From positions 4,140-30,199 of the forward strand of contig JAMYWO010000375.1 of assembly GCA_024220525.1 (NCBI GenBank): a stretch of 26,060 nucleotides of DNA. The letters are read 5' to 3'. The position numbers were made by a program, and so were the translations under genes. The notes beneath the pieces were generated by a model, which made no database searches, had not been told where the DNA came from, and was given only the letters and a program-made list of their open reading frames with translations. This document shows, piece after piece, positions 1 through 13,943 of the stretch. Within the stretch, counting starts at the first letter, position 1; each line of letters opens with the position of its first letter. Origin of the DNA: Cochliopodium minus (taxonomy: Eukaryota; Discosea; Himatismenida; Cochliopodiidae).

Positions 1-264
1 ATTAGAATGCGAATTAGATAAAAAATAATTTTGATTGTAAATTTAAAAATAATTAAATATTCATTGAGCAATTTATTCTCCGCGTTTTAATAAATGTTCA
101 TGGGTTTCCATTAACAAAATAATAAAAAAAAAATTATTTGGCCTAATGATAATTGAACGATTTTTATAATAAGAACATCATTCAATTGTTTATCTTTCAA
201 AAAATTCAAAAAATTCTTCTAAAATTTAAAACTGAAAAAAAAATTTTTTATTGTTACAAAATAG
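1..264. other. Non-coding left edge, probably upstream of or intronic to MCM5
   Basis: No convincing coding stretch is seen. Composition is a mix of A and T rather than the strongly T-rich pattern of the plus-strand introns that follow. It therefore looks more like intergenic or 5' DNA than intron, but this is an inference. A plausible splice acceptor (ATAG) sits at 261-264, just before MCM5 homology begins. Confidence 0.4.
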
Positions 265-4491
<4,227 letters not shown>

Positions 4492-4732
4492 AATGAAAGA
4501 AAATGAATTTTTAATTAAATTTACAATTTTCTTTTTAATATTTTTATTTTATTTTTATTTATTCTTTATTTTTTTAAAAACAAAAATTTCTTTTTTTTTT
4601 TTAATCAAAAAACATTTAATAAAAACAAATTTAATTAATTAATCTTTTTGTAATTCCCAACAAACAACAAAGCAAAAATGATGATTAATGAAAAACCACA
4701 AACTTTTTAATAAAAAAGGTTTTCAATTTAAA

Positions 4733-7700
4733 TTAAAAAGATACTGAAAAAGAAAAAAAAAACTTACTTAAAGTAGGTACACCAATAGCTGTTTTGAGAT
4801 TTCTTTTGGTCTTAAAAAATAATTTATGTATTTTAATAATGGTTTAAACTTTCAAAGTTTTTTTTTTTACTGCAAAAACAAGAGTTCCTTGTGAAGTATA
4901 ATCAAACACATTTGGAGGCAAAGTCTTAGAAACCATTTTCTTTATTACAACGGTCAAAGTGTTTCCCTCAAAAAATTTGATTGCAGATGGAGTGAAGATT
5001 CCTTCGTGTTGGTACCAAAATCTGTCTCCGTTACGAATACGGAGGAATTGTTCGAGAATAGAAGCTGAAAATAAAGCCCCGACGCTTGTATCTTCCTTTT
5101 TGTCTTCCAACAATCCACCAAGATATGGGTCCAACAATCTATCGATTTAAAAAAAAAAAATTAAAAAAAATAACCCATAAAAATTGAAAATTTTATTACG
5201 AAACATTGTCTTTTCCATAAAAATTGTTTAAAAGAGTTATGTATGAAGTATTAGAAGTAACACAACTGAAATTGGAACAAACAGGCAACCCATATGCTTT
5301 TCTTGCATCATTGTAACTTCCAATTCCCATTTCCCTTGCTCTCTTTTTTTTTAATAAAGAATTAAAAAATTAAAATTTAAAAATTAAAAATTAAAAATTA
5401 AAAATAAATTAAATTAAAATATTAAATATTGAAAATTAAAAATTGTAAATTAAAAAATTAAAAATTTTAAAATATTAAAAATGGTTTACTTGAATATTTC
5501 TTGCTGCTAAATCTGTTGCAAAATTATTTACTCTCGAAAAGAGAAAATCACGAACATCCTCTGTCATTGATCCGTCCGCAAAATACTGTTTTTGTGTGGA
5601 TATCCCTCTCAAGTAAGGACCTATTCCCACAGACAAAGAAGTTGGATTGTAATATGAGTCTTTCAGAAAAATGTGACCTAAAAAAATACAAAAAATAATT
5701 AAAGTGGCAGAATAATAAAATGAAACCAAAATAAATTCAAAAAATAAAAAAATCAATAATTTTAAATATAAAATCTAATAGAAAATAAAAAAAATTAAAT
5801 TAATCAAATTAAAATTTTAAAAATTTTTTTTTTAAAAAAAAAGTATTTAATGAACCTTTTGATATTACATCTCCTGTTTGACTAATTCTGAAAATGAGAT
5901 TAGAAAGTTCGCTGTGACCGAATCTGAAAGCAACTGCAGAAAAGAATTCGCTTACTTGTGGGTTGATGGTGTTATCATAGGTCTTGTACTCTGGAACGAC
6001 TCCATTCCCCAGTATCCTAGGTAAATATTCTTCAAATGTAATACGTTGAATTATAGCAATTAAGTAACTTCTTGCTAAACGTAAAATAAAAAATTAAAAA
6101 TTAAAAAATTTTAAAAAAGAAAAAACGATAAAATATTTTAAAAAAAATTATTTAAAAAAAATTAAAGAAAAGAAAATTAAAAATAATAAAAAGAGAAATA
6201 ATCAAAAAAAATTTTTTTTTTCACCAGTTTGAAAGCGAACTTCATCACTCAACTTTTTTGACAAAGTGGATGCTATTCTGTTGTGTTGCCTGAAGAAAAG
6301 AGAATATAAAGAGAGTAGAACAGGATTTTCATTTGCACGGGGATCTCCGCATGCATACAATTGTGTTTGATTGTATCTTCCAAAATTAGTCATATTTAAA
6401 AGTGGATTTCCTAATTTAAATTAATAATAAATTAATTTATTTTATTAATTATTTGCAATGTTTTAAAATTAATTTTCCAATTTAAAATTTAGACTCAAGT
6501 TTTATTTTGATATTCATTTTTCAAAATAAAAAAAATAATTTTTACACTTTTAATTAATTAGTTTTTCTGAATAAAAAATTTTTCTTAAATTTAATTTAAA
6601 TTATTAATAATTTTATTAAATTTTTAAAAGTTTTTTGATTTTACCTTTCCCATCATTGTTAAGGGGTAAAATATCTCCGTCTGCACTTTTTGAAGTTTTT
6701 AAAAGACCATTTTTTTGTGTTCTTAATGAGTTTGTTATTTTTGAATTTACTCCATAAATATTTCCCGCATCTATCCAAGGTGTAGCCAAATTATAGTATT
6801 GTCTAGGATTACTTGAGTTGGTTCCTTTTTTAAAAAATAAAAAATAAAAATAAAATTTACAAATCAAAAATCATTAAAAATTTAATTGAAATTCAAAAAT
6901 TTATTTACAATAAAAATTTTAATTAAAATAAATTATTTTATTGGATATCAAAAAAAAAAAAATTTAAAAAAACAAATTTTATTTATTTAAAATCAAAAAT
7001 AAAAATTAAATAAAATTATTTTCAATAAATTGATTAAATTCAATAAAAATAAAAAAAAAAATAAAGAAATTCAAAAATAAATTTAAAATAAATAGATTTA
7101 ATTTTAATAAATTTGTACCAGTTCCATTTATTAGTAAAGCTCTACAAAATTTCATTGTTTTGTTTCCTGTTGAATTTGGATCATAAAAAGGATCTCCTGT
7201 TGGTATTGGAATTGGAAATGATTCACAAGTGGTCGTGCTACTGTCTGGTATGTATACGATATCCCTGCTCATAAACTCTCCCCAATACGTGAGCATCTCT
7301 GTCAAAAACCTATCACTCAAATTTCTGTTTCCAGATTCGAATCTCCCAAAAAAATAATTTGATACGTCTCTTGGTGATGGTAATGTTGATGGAAATCCTC
7401 CATATGGCTAAGATTATAATAATTAAATTCTTTCGATTTAATTTCAGTTAATAGTTAACAAAGATAATTTAATTTCCATTTTCTATTTTTTCTTATTTTT
7501 ATTTATTTATTTTTTTTTTTTTTTTAATTTACCAGTGATGTATTGTCATTATACAATATAGGAGTGGATCTTATTATTTGTTGCAATATCTTTCCATAAT
7601 TCAAATTCATTTGATTATTTCCACTTGAAAGGTTAAAGTTATGAATGAAAAAAAAGAATTATTTTTATAAATTTGAAAGATACCTCCCATCCAAAGAATA

Positions 7701-7763
7701 ATCAGATGATGCAAAGATAGAAAAAATGAAAGAAATGAAAAGAATCAAAATTATTTTCTTCAT
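4733..7763 (-). CDS. Animal-type heme peroxidase-like protein, paralog A (secreted; distal His replaced)
   Basis: Ten exons in transcription order: 7763-7684, 7623-7533, 7407-7119, 6824-6645, 6410-6225, 6074-5856, 5677-5490, 5342-5200, 5138-4871, 4810-4733, about 573 residues in frame. The N-terminus MKKIILILFISF... is a signal peptide. Family signatures: LPSPRD near residue 66, GDPRANE (Arg238 and Glu241, matching the catalytic Arg and haem-linking Glu of myeloperoxidase), FRQHNR, proximal FGH (His329), NIQRAR with the Asn that pairs with the proximal His, DPYLGG, and RNGDRFW. The expected distal segment GQFLDHDL reads GEFMSRDI, so the distal His is Arg105 and the haem-linking Asp is Ser104. 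Normal peroxidase chemistry is therefore doubtful. The exon 5/6 intron (6224-6075) is absent from paralog B. The 3' end is uncertain: reading through the last donor would stop at 4844 instead. No membrane anchor is seen. Convergent with MCM5, 241 bases apart. Confidence 0.88.
7441..7493. repeat. 53-base segment in intron 2 of peroxidase A, identical to one in B
   Basis: This stretch lies inside intron 2 (7532-7408) of paralog A. By eye it matches 10401-10453 in intron 2 of paralog B base for base, while the flanking intron sequence does not align well. It could reflect recent gene conversion or a retained intronic element. Confidence 0.85.
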
Positions 7764-7875
7764 TTTCTTCAAAATTTTTTTTTTTTATTTTTTTTATTAA
7801 AAAAATTCCAAATGAGAGAAATGTACAACAAAAAAGAGTTTAAATGTACAAATTTTTGTTTGACAAAATAAGATG

Positions 7876-10693
7876 TTAATCAAGCAACTTTAAACCAACT
7901 TGCTTTAAAAAAATTAACACAGTTATGGAAACAAGCAAACAAGCACTGACAATAGGGATGATGACACCTGCCAAATAAAATCTGTTTTGCGGATTGTTGA
8001 AATCATAAATAGCGGAGTTGTTTGATCGAGTGAAACAATCGATGGGAAAGATTTCAGAAGGGATGTTTGCAATGATGATATCAGATAATCTCACACCAAT
8101 CTTTTCTGATTGTGAAGCATCAAAAATTCCTTTTTAAAAAAATTTTTAAAAAAAAAAATTTGGGAAAATAAAAAAATAAAAGTTTAAAAAAAATAAATAT
8201 AAAACTTTATTTACCTTTATTTTCGAACCAATATCTGTCCCCTGATCTAATTCTACTAAACTGTTCTGCTATTGCTTTCGAAAAAAGAGGACCAATGTTC
8301 GCTGAACTCATATGAGAAGTAGTGTTTGTTTTCAGTTTGTTTTCCAACACTCCTCCAAGATAAGGATCCAACAATCTAAAAAACAAGTAAAAAATAAAAA
8401 AATAAAAAATAAATAAATTTAATTTAAAATAATTATTCATACTCAACATTATCTTTTCCATAAAAATTGTTTAGAAGTGCAACAATAGTGGAGTTGGAAG
8501 AAACACAATTAAATGTATTACAAACAGGCAAACCATAAGCCTTTCTAACATCGTTGTAACTTCCAATACCCATGTCCCTTGCTCTCTTTTTTAAAAAAAA
8601 TTAAAAAATGAAAAATAATTCTAAATAAATTATTAAAAATTAATTTTTTTTTTAAAAAATTTTTTTACTTGAATATTTCTGGCTGCTAGATCCGTTGCAA
8701 AATTGTTTACTTTTGAAAACAAAAAATTTCTGAGATCTTCTTCCATTGCTCCATCTACTGAGTATTGTTGTTGGGTACAAGTCCCTCTCAAATAAGGACC
8801 TATTCCCATTTCCATTGTTGAGGGGTTGTAATATGAATCCATAAGTGACAAATGACCTAACAAAAAAGTATATAAATTTACTAAAAAATAAAAAAATAGT
8901 AAAAAATAAAAATAAAAAATAAAAAAATATAAAAAAAAAAATGTTTATAATAAAATGCAATAATAAAATAATAAATTATTTAAAATAAGAGATGAAAATA
9001 ATAAAAAAAAAAGGAATTTAAAAAATAAAAAAATAAAATTATTTTTTAAGAACAAAAAAAAAAAAACTACCTTGAGCTATTACGTTACCAGTAATAGATA
9101 ATCTAGTTATTATATTCGATACTTCCAAATGCCCATAGCTAAAAGCAACTGCAGAAAAAAACTCGCTTATTTGAGGATTTGTAGAATTTTTGTATCCTTT
9201 GTAAGCAGGGTAATAGTCTATTCCCATTAAATTGGGGAAGTATTCGTTCAAAGTAATGGATTGTATTTGTGCAATCACCAAACTTCTTGCTTCCTGAAAA
9301 ATTTCTTCATCAGATGATTTGGAAGATAGATCTGCAAGTCTGTTGTGTTGTCTGAAGAAAAGAGAATATAAAGAGAGTAGAACAGGATTTTCATTTGCAC
9401 GGGGATCTCCGCAGGCATACAATTGGGTTTGGTTGTATCTTCCAAAATTAGTCATATTTAAAAGTGGATTTCCTATTTTCAAAAGAAAAATAAATTAATT
9501 ATTTTAAAGTTTTTAACAATGTTTTTAAAATTAATTTTCCTAAAAATAATTGAGTTTATTTTAATAGTTAATTTTTTAAAATAAAAAAAAATTAAATTTT
9601 CTAGCTTTAAAAAAAAATTATTATTTTCAAAACTTTTAAAAAAATATTTTTTTGAAATTGTTTAAAATTTTTTAAAAAAAAAGTTTTATTTTACCTTTCC
9701 CATCATTGTTTAATGGTAACAAATCTCCATCTACGCCTAAAGATGTTTTGAGTTTTCCTCCCTTGAAGGTTCTTAATATACTTGTCATATTATAATTTCT
9801 CCATAAATATGACTACCATCTAACCAAGGTGTAGCCAAATTATAGTATTGTCTCTGGTTTTTCGAGCTTGTTCCTTTTGGAAATAAAAATCAAATAAAAT
9901 AAAATTGTACGAAATAAATTTAAAAAAAATTTTAAATAATAATCAAAAATTTAGTTTAAATCAAAATAAATAATAATAAAAATTGTATAAGAACAAAAGT
10001 AAAAAAAAAAACTTCATTTAAAATCAAAAAAAATAAAATAAAATTGTAAGGAATAAACTTTTAATTTTAAAAAAATTGTACCTGTCCCATTTATTGGTAA
10101 AGCTCTACAAAATTTCATTGTTTTGTTTCCATTTGAATTTGGATCAAAAAAAGGATCTCCTGTTGGTATTGGAATTGGAAATGATTCACAAGTGGTCGTG
10201 CTACTGTCTGGTATGTATACGATATCCCTGCTTATAAACTCTCCCCAATAAGTGAGCAATTCAGTATTCAATTTGGTATGGTAATTCCTCGTTCCTATTT
10301 CAAATCTTCCAAAAAAATAATTTGATATTTCTCTTGGAGAAGGCAATGTTGATGGAAATCCACCAAATGGCTTAATTAAAAAAAAAGAAAAAAAATTAAA
10401 ATTTCAGTTAATAGTTAACAAAGATAATTTAATTTCCATTTTCTATTTTTTCTCATTTTATATTTTTACCTCTGAGATATTATCATTATAATTAATCGGA
10501 GTGGTTCTTATAATTGGTTGTCCAGTCTGCCCATAATTGGGGAATTTTAAATTATTGAAACTATAATATTTTTTTTTTGTTATAGTTTTGAAAGATTCTC
10601 CAATTTTCAATACCTTCCATCATATGTGTAACTAGATATTGCAAGTATATATACAAAAAATGAAATTAAGAACAATAATTTAAAACCATTCAT
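7876..10693 (-). CDS. Animal-type heme peroxidase-like protein, paralog B (membrane-anchored; frameshifted in exon 4)
   Basis: Tandem paralog of A, starting 113 bases upstream of A's start side. Nine exons: 10693-10614, 10560-10470, 10370-10082, 9873-9695, 9472-9071, 8856-8669, 8585-8443, 8375-8215, 8129-7876. Exons 1, 2, 3, 6 and 7 match A's counterparts exactly in length. Exon 4 is 179 bases against 180 in A. One base is missing around 9798-9799, just after the codons for HIYG, and the frame then hits TGA within a few codons. Without that change the product would be about 595 residues. The signal peptide, GDPRANE, FRQHNR, YGH proximal His and RARDMG are all present. The distal site reads GEFISRDI, with Arg105 at the distal-His position. 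The last exon adds a transmembrane helix (about [20 protein letters not shown]) and a short basic tail, both absent from A. It could be a recent pseudogene, or the missing base could be an assembly error. Confidence 0.82.
10401..10453. repeat. 53-base segment in intron 2 of peroxidase B, identical to one in A
   Basis: Partner copy of 7441-7493, lying in intron 2 (10469-10371) of paralog B, in the same orientation and at a similar place relative to the splice sites. Confidence 0.85.
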
Positions 10694-10921
10694 TTCCTCA
10701 AATTTTTTATTTAAAAAAATAATTTTTCTTTTTGAGAAAAAGAGGAATAAAAGAGAATACATATTAACTTGAATTGGTGAATAAAGTTCAAACTATCTCA
10801 AAATATATGAAAAAATCCATCAAGATCACATTCAATTTAAATAAAAAAAAAAAAAAAAAAAAAAATTTAATATTAATTTGGGAAAACTCAGATATTTCCC
10901 TTTTTTCAAAAATTATTAGAT
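10694..10921. promoter_or_regulatory. Divergent intergenic region between peroxidase B and the ankyrin gene
   Basis: 228 bases separate two divergent start codons, so the stretch must carry both 5' regions. It is AT-rich and holds a 23-base A run at 10843-10865, 56 bases before the ankyrin ATG. No specific promoter motif can be defended. Confidence 0.45.
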
Positions 10922-13889
10922 ATGCAAAAGGAAGATTTTGAAATATTGGACAATTTGAATGAATGTGATCTTGATATAAAGAAGATCGAAGATCTTTTTT
11001 TGAAGAAAGAAATTAATCTCAATATGGTACAGGAGAATAATTTCAATACAACATATTTCCATCATATATGCACGAATCCATCATCAAATGTGGAAATAAT
11101 AAGATATTGCGTCACAATAAAGGCGGATATAAATTTGTCGAACAAATCAAATCAATCAGCATTATATTTCGCTTGCAAGAATAAAAAACCCGATGCAGAG
11201 ATAATAAACTATATGATAGAAAAGAAATGTAGAGTGAATGAGAGAAATAAATACTCTATGAATACACCATTGCACAGTTTATTCATAAAAAATAAAAAGA
11301 AGATAAATCATCCCAATGATTTCAAAAACAATAGAAAAGGAAATGGTTCGAACAATGATATGGATAAAGGTGATAAAGATAAATGTTGCATAAAAAACAT
11401 AACACTGGAGATGGTGAAACTCCTGGTAGAAAACAAAGCAGATGTAAATGCCCTCAACAAAGATAATCTAACACCAATCTATGTAGCGTGTAAAAACAAA
11501 CACATGAAAGTGGAAATCATCAAGTATCTGATCGAGAAAAAGTCAAATCTGACATACCACGACAAGAACGGACATGGAGCAATACATCTCGCTTGCCAGA
11601 ACTCCAAAATAAATTTGGAGATCATAAAGAGTTTGGTAGAAAACAAATCAGAGGTCAAATCTCTCAATTTTCAACCAATTTACTACGCATCAACAAACAA
11701 AACATTTTCAAAAGGCAAAAAAAAAAAAAATTTTTGAGAAAAAATTAATAAGAAAAAAAAACTTTACAAATTTTTAATTTTAATTTTATAAAAATTTACA
11801 TTTTAGACGTAATACAATATTTGGTCGAAAAGAAAGCAGACCTTAATTTGGGTCTTACACCACTCATTGAAGAGTTGGGAAAGAAACAGTTTTCTCTGGA
11901 AAAAATCAAGTTTTTCGTCGAACTGAAATCAGATCTGAACCACAAAAACTCGATGCAACCTCCCCTATTCCGAGCGTGCACCAACATTCACATGTCATTG
12001 GAAGTACTAGAGTATCTCATAGAAAAAAAGTCGGGATTAAATGGCAAGAACAAATCCAACGAAAATGCACTGTATCAACTCTGCAGCAAAAACTCTTTCT
12101 CCCTGCCTTACTTCCAACTTTTGGTAGAAAACAAAGCGGACATTAATTTAAAGGATGCCAACTCTATAACTCCTTTTTATGTGGCTTGTGCGAATAAGCT
12201 GGACAGTGAAAAGATAGAATACCTCATGAAAAGCAAAGCAGATGTGAATGTGCAGGATCTTTTTGGGAATCCCCCTTTTTTCTTCTACACCGGAAACAAT
12301 GACAACATGAATATGATGCAGCTTTTCGTGCAAAACAAGGCAGATGTGAACATCCAAAACAATAGAGGAGAGACCATCCTCCACAGGGAGTTCCTGCACA
12401 AAAACTTTAGCATGGAAACAATCAAGTTTTATGTAGAAAACCAAATCGATTTGAATCTCAAGGAAATCAAGAATCGTAATCCCATCCACTACTTGTTCGA
12501 AAATGGTGATTTCATCGATGAAATTGATTATTTGATCCAAAAAAAATCCGATCTGAATTGCAATGTGGAATATTATGGCACCCCTCTTCACATCTCCGTC
12601 AAAAAAAACTCTCCTCTGAAAGATCTGAAAAAGCTGGTCGATAACAAAGCAGATCTCAACATTTTGGACAGCTACCACAAATCCCCTCTTCTGTACGAAT
12701 GCAAAGGGGGAAACAAAGTGGAGATCATCCAGTTTTTGGTTGAAAATAAATCTGATTTGAATCTGATCAATGAGTTTGACAATCAAACTCTCCTGCATCT
12801 TGTCTGCAAAAATTCTAATTTTTCATTTGATGTGGTAAAATTGTTGATCGATAAAAATAATGCGTTGATCAACATGAAGGATAGGATCGAGGAGAATATC
12901 CCTCTCAATTTTTACTTGCAGGAGCAGGATTTGAATATCGATGTCATCCAGCATTTTGTTGAGAGCAAATCCGATTTGAATGTGATGAATATCAACAAGG
13001 AGATCCCTCTTCACATCGCCTGCAGAAACATCCACATCAATCTCGATATCATCAGGTATTTCGTCGAATTCAAATCTGATCTCAACAAAATCAACAAATA
13101 CAACGATAACATCCTCCATTTCTTGTGCAGAAACAAAAATAGCAACAAAGATTTCATCAAATACTTGTTAGAAAGCAAACTTTCTCTCAAAATCTCCGGC
13201 AACAACACTTCTCCTCTTCACGTCGTTTGTGGCAACAACATTTCGATAGATATCATAAAATTGTTGCTGGAAATCAAGTTTGATGTCAACACCAAAAGTA
13301 CCCTCAACAACGAAATACCTCTTCATCTCGCCTGCAAAAATAAAAACACCTCACCCGAAATCATCAAGTTTTTAATAGATAATAACTCTGATATTAATGC
13401 AAAGAACAAATACGGAGTTCAACCCATTCAATACTTGGAAAAAAACGAAAACAAAACGCTTTTACAAAACGAAGATCTCTTTTACATCTTTGTTTTTGGT
13501 GGTGTGGGTGTTTCTGTTCTTTCTTTATTTTCCAAGTTTGAATTTGTTCCTCACATCACCAAGAAATTGGAAGAAGGGACTTTGTGGAGTTATCAAACTA
13601 ACAAATACCTTCCTTCTTTTGTACAAAAGAAAATACAAACATTTATTTTATGTGTAAAGTTTTTTTCGAAGAGAAACAAGGTAAAATTACTTTTTTGTTT
13701 TAAATTTAACTTTTTGATTTAACTTTGAACTAAAAAAAGGTCATCTTTCCAAAACCTATTTTACTTATCGTTTTGCAAACATTTGTTACATATCATCTTA
13801 AAAACCCTGAATCGGTTGCTCCAAACAAAAGAAAACAAATTGAGAATAAAAAAGAAAACAGAAAAAACAAAAATAGGAAAAAGAAATAA
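10922..13889 (+). CDS. Ankyrin-repeat protein with C-terminal hydrophobic segments and Lys-rich tail
   Basis: Three exons, 10922-11714, 11807-13680 and 13740-13889, encode about 938 residues. From about residue 30 to 850 the protein is a near-continuous array of ankyrin repeats. The period is about 35 residues, with a recurring core of the type LVENKADVN and a helix of the type PLHLACKN, so the role is presumably protein binding. After the last repeat come a hydrophobic stretch (about LFYIFVFGGVGVSVLSLF), a linker, a second hydrophobic stretch in exon 3 (about PILLIVLQTFVTYHL) and a strongly basic tail ending NRKKK. This suggests a membrane-tethered scaffold. Intron 1 (11715-11806) has no usable GT donor. 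The junction that keeps both frame and repeat spacing uses GC (AAAG/GC) with a normal AG acceptor, giving NKTFSK joined to DVIQYLVEKK. Intron 2 is GT-AG. No partner or pathway can be named. Confidence 0.85.
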
Positions 13890-13943
13890 TAGAAAAAAGA
13901 GATTTATGTATAAATTTATTAAATATTTAATTTTTTTAATTGT

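Noticed and set aside
2-28. Short open frame ending TAA at the left edge, possible tail of an upstream gene
   Set aside because: Only eight codons are visible, so it cannot be told from chance.
4617-4624. AATAAA-like polyadenylation signals after MCM5 and elsewhere
   Set aside because: In such A/T-rich DNA this hexamer occurs constantly, so no single copy can be defended.
4744-4767. 24-base GTAAG...TTCAG segment in the last exon of peroxidase A
   Set aside because: It has perfect splice-like ends, but 24 bases is far shorter than any other intron here (53 or more). It also keeps frame either way, so it does not alter the stop at 4733.
10843-10865. 23-base A run read as a retroposed poly(A) tail
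   Set aside because: There is no upstream retrocopy or target-site duplication, and homopolymer runs are common throughout the window.
12148-12798. 216-codon open frame antisense to the ankyrin gene
   Set aside because: It mirrors the repeated codon pattern of the ankyrin array on the other strand, with no known motif or splice context. It is a shadow frame.
12823-13119. 98-codon antisense frame in the ankyrin gene
   Set aside because: Same cause: repeat-derived antisense openness, with acidic low-complexity product.
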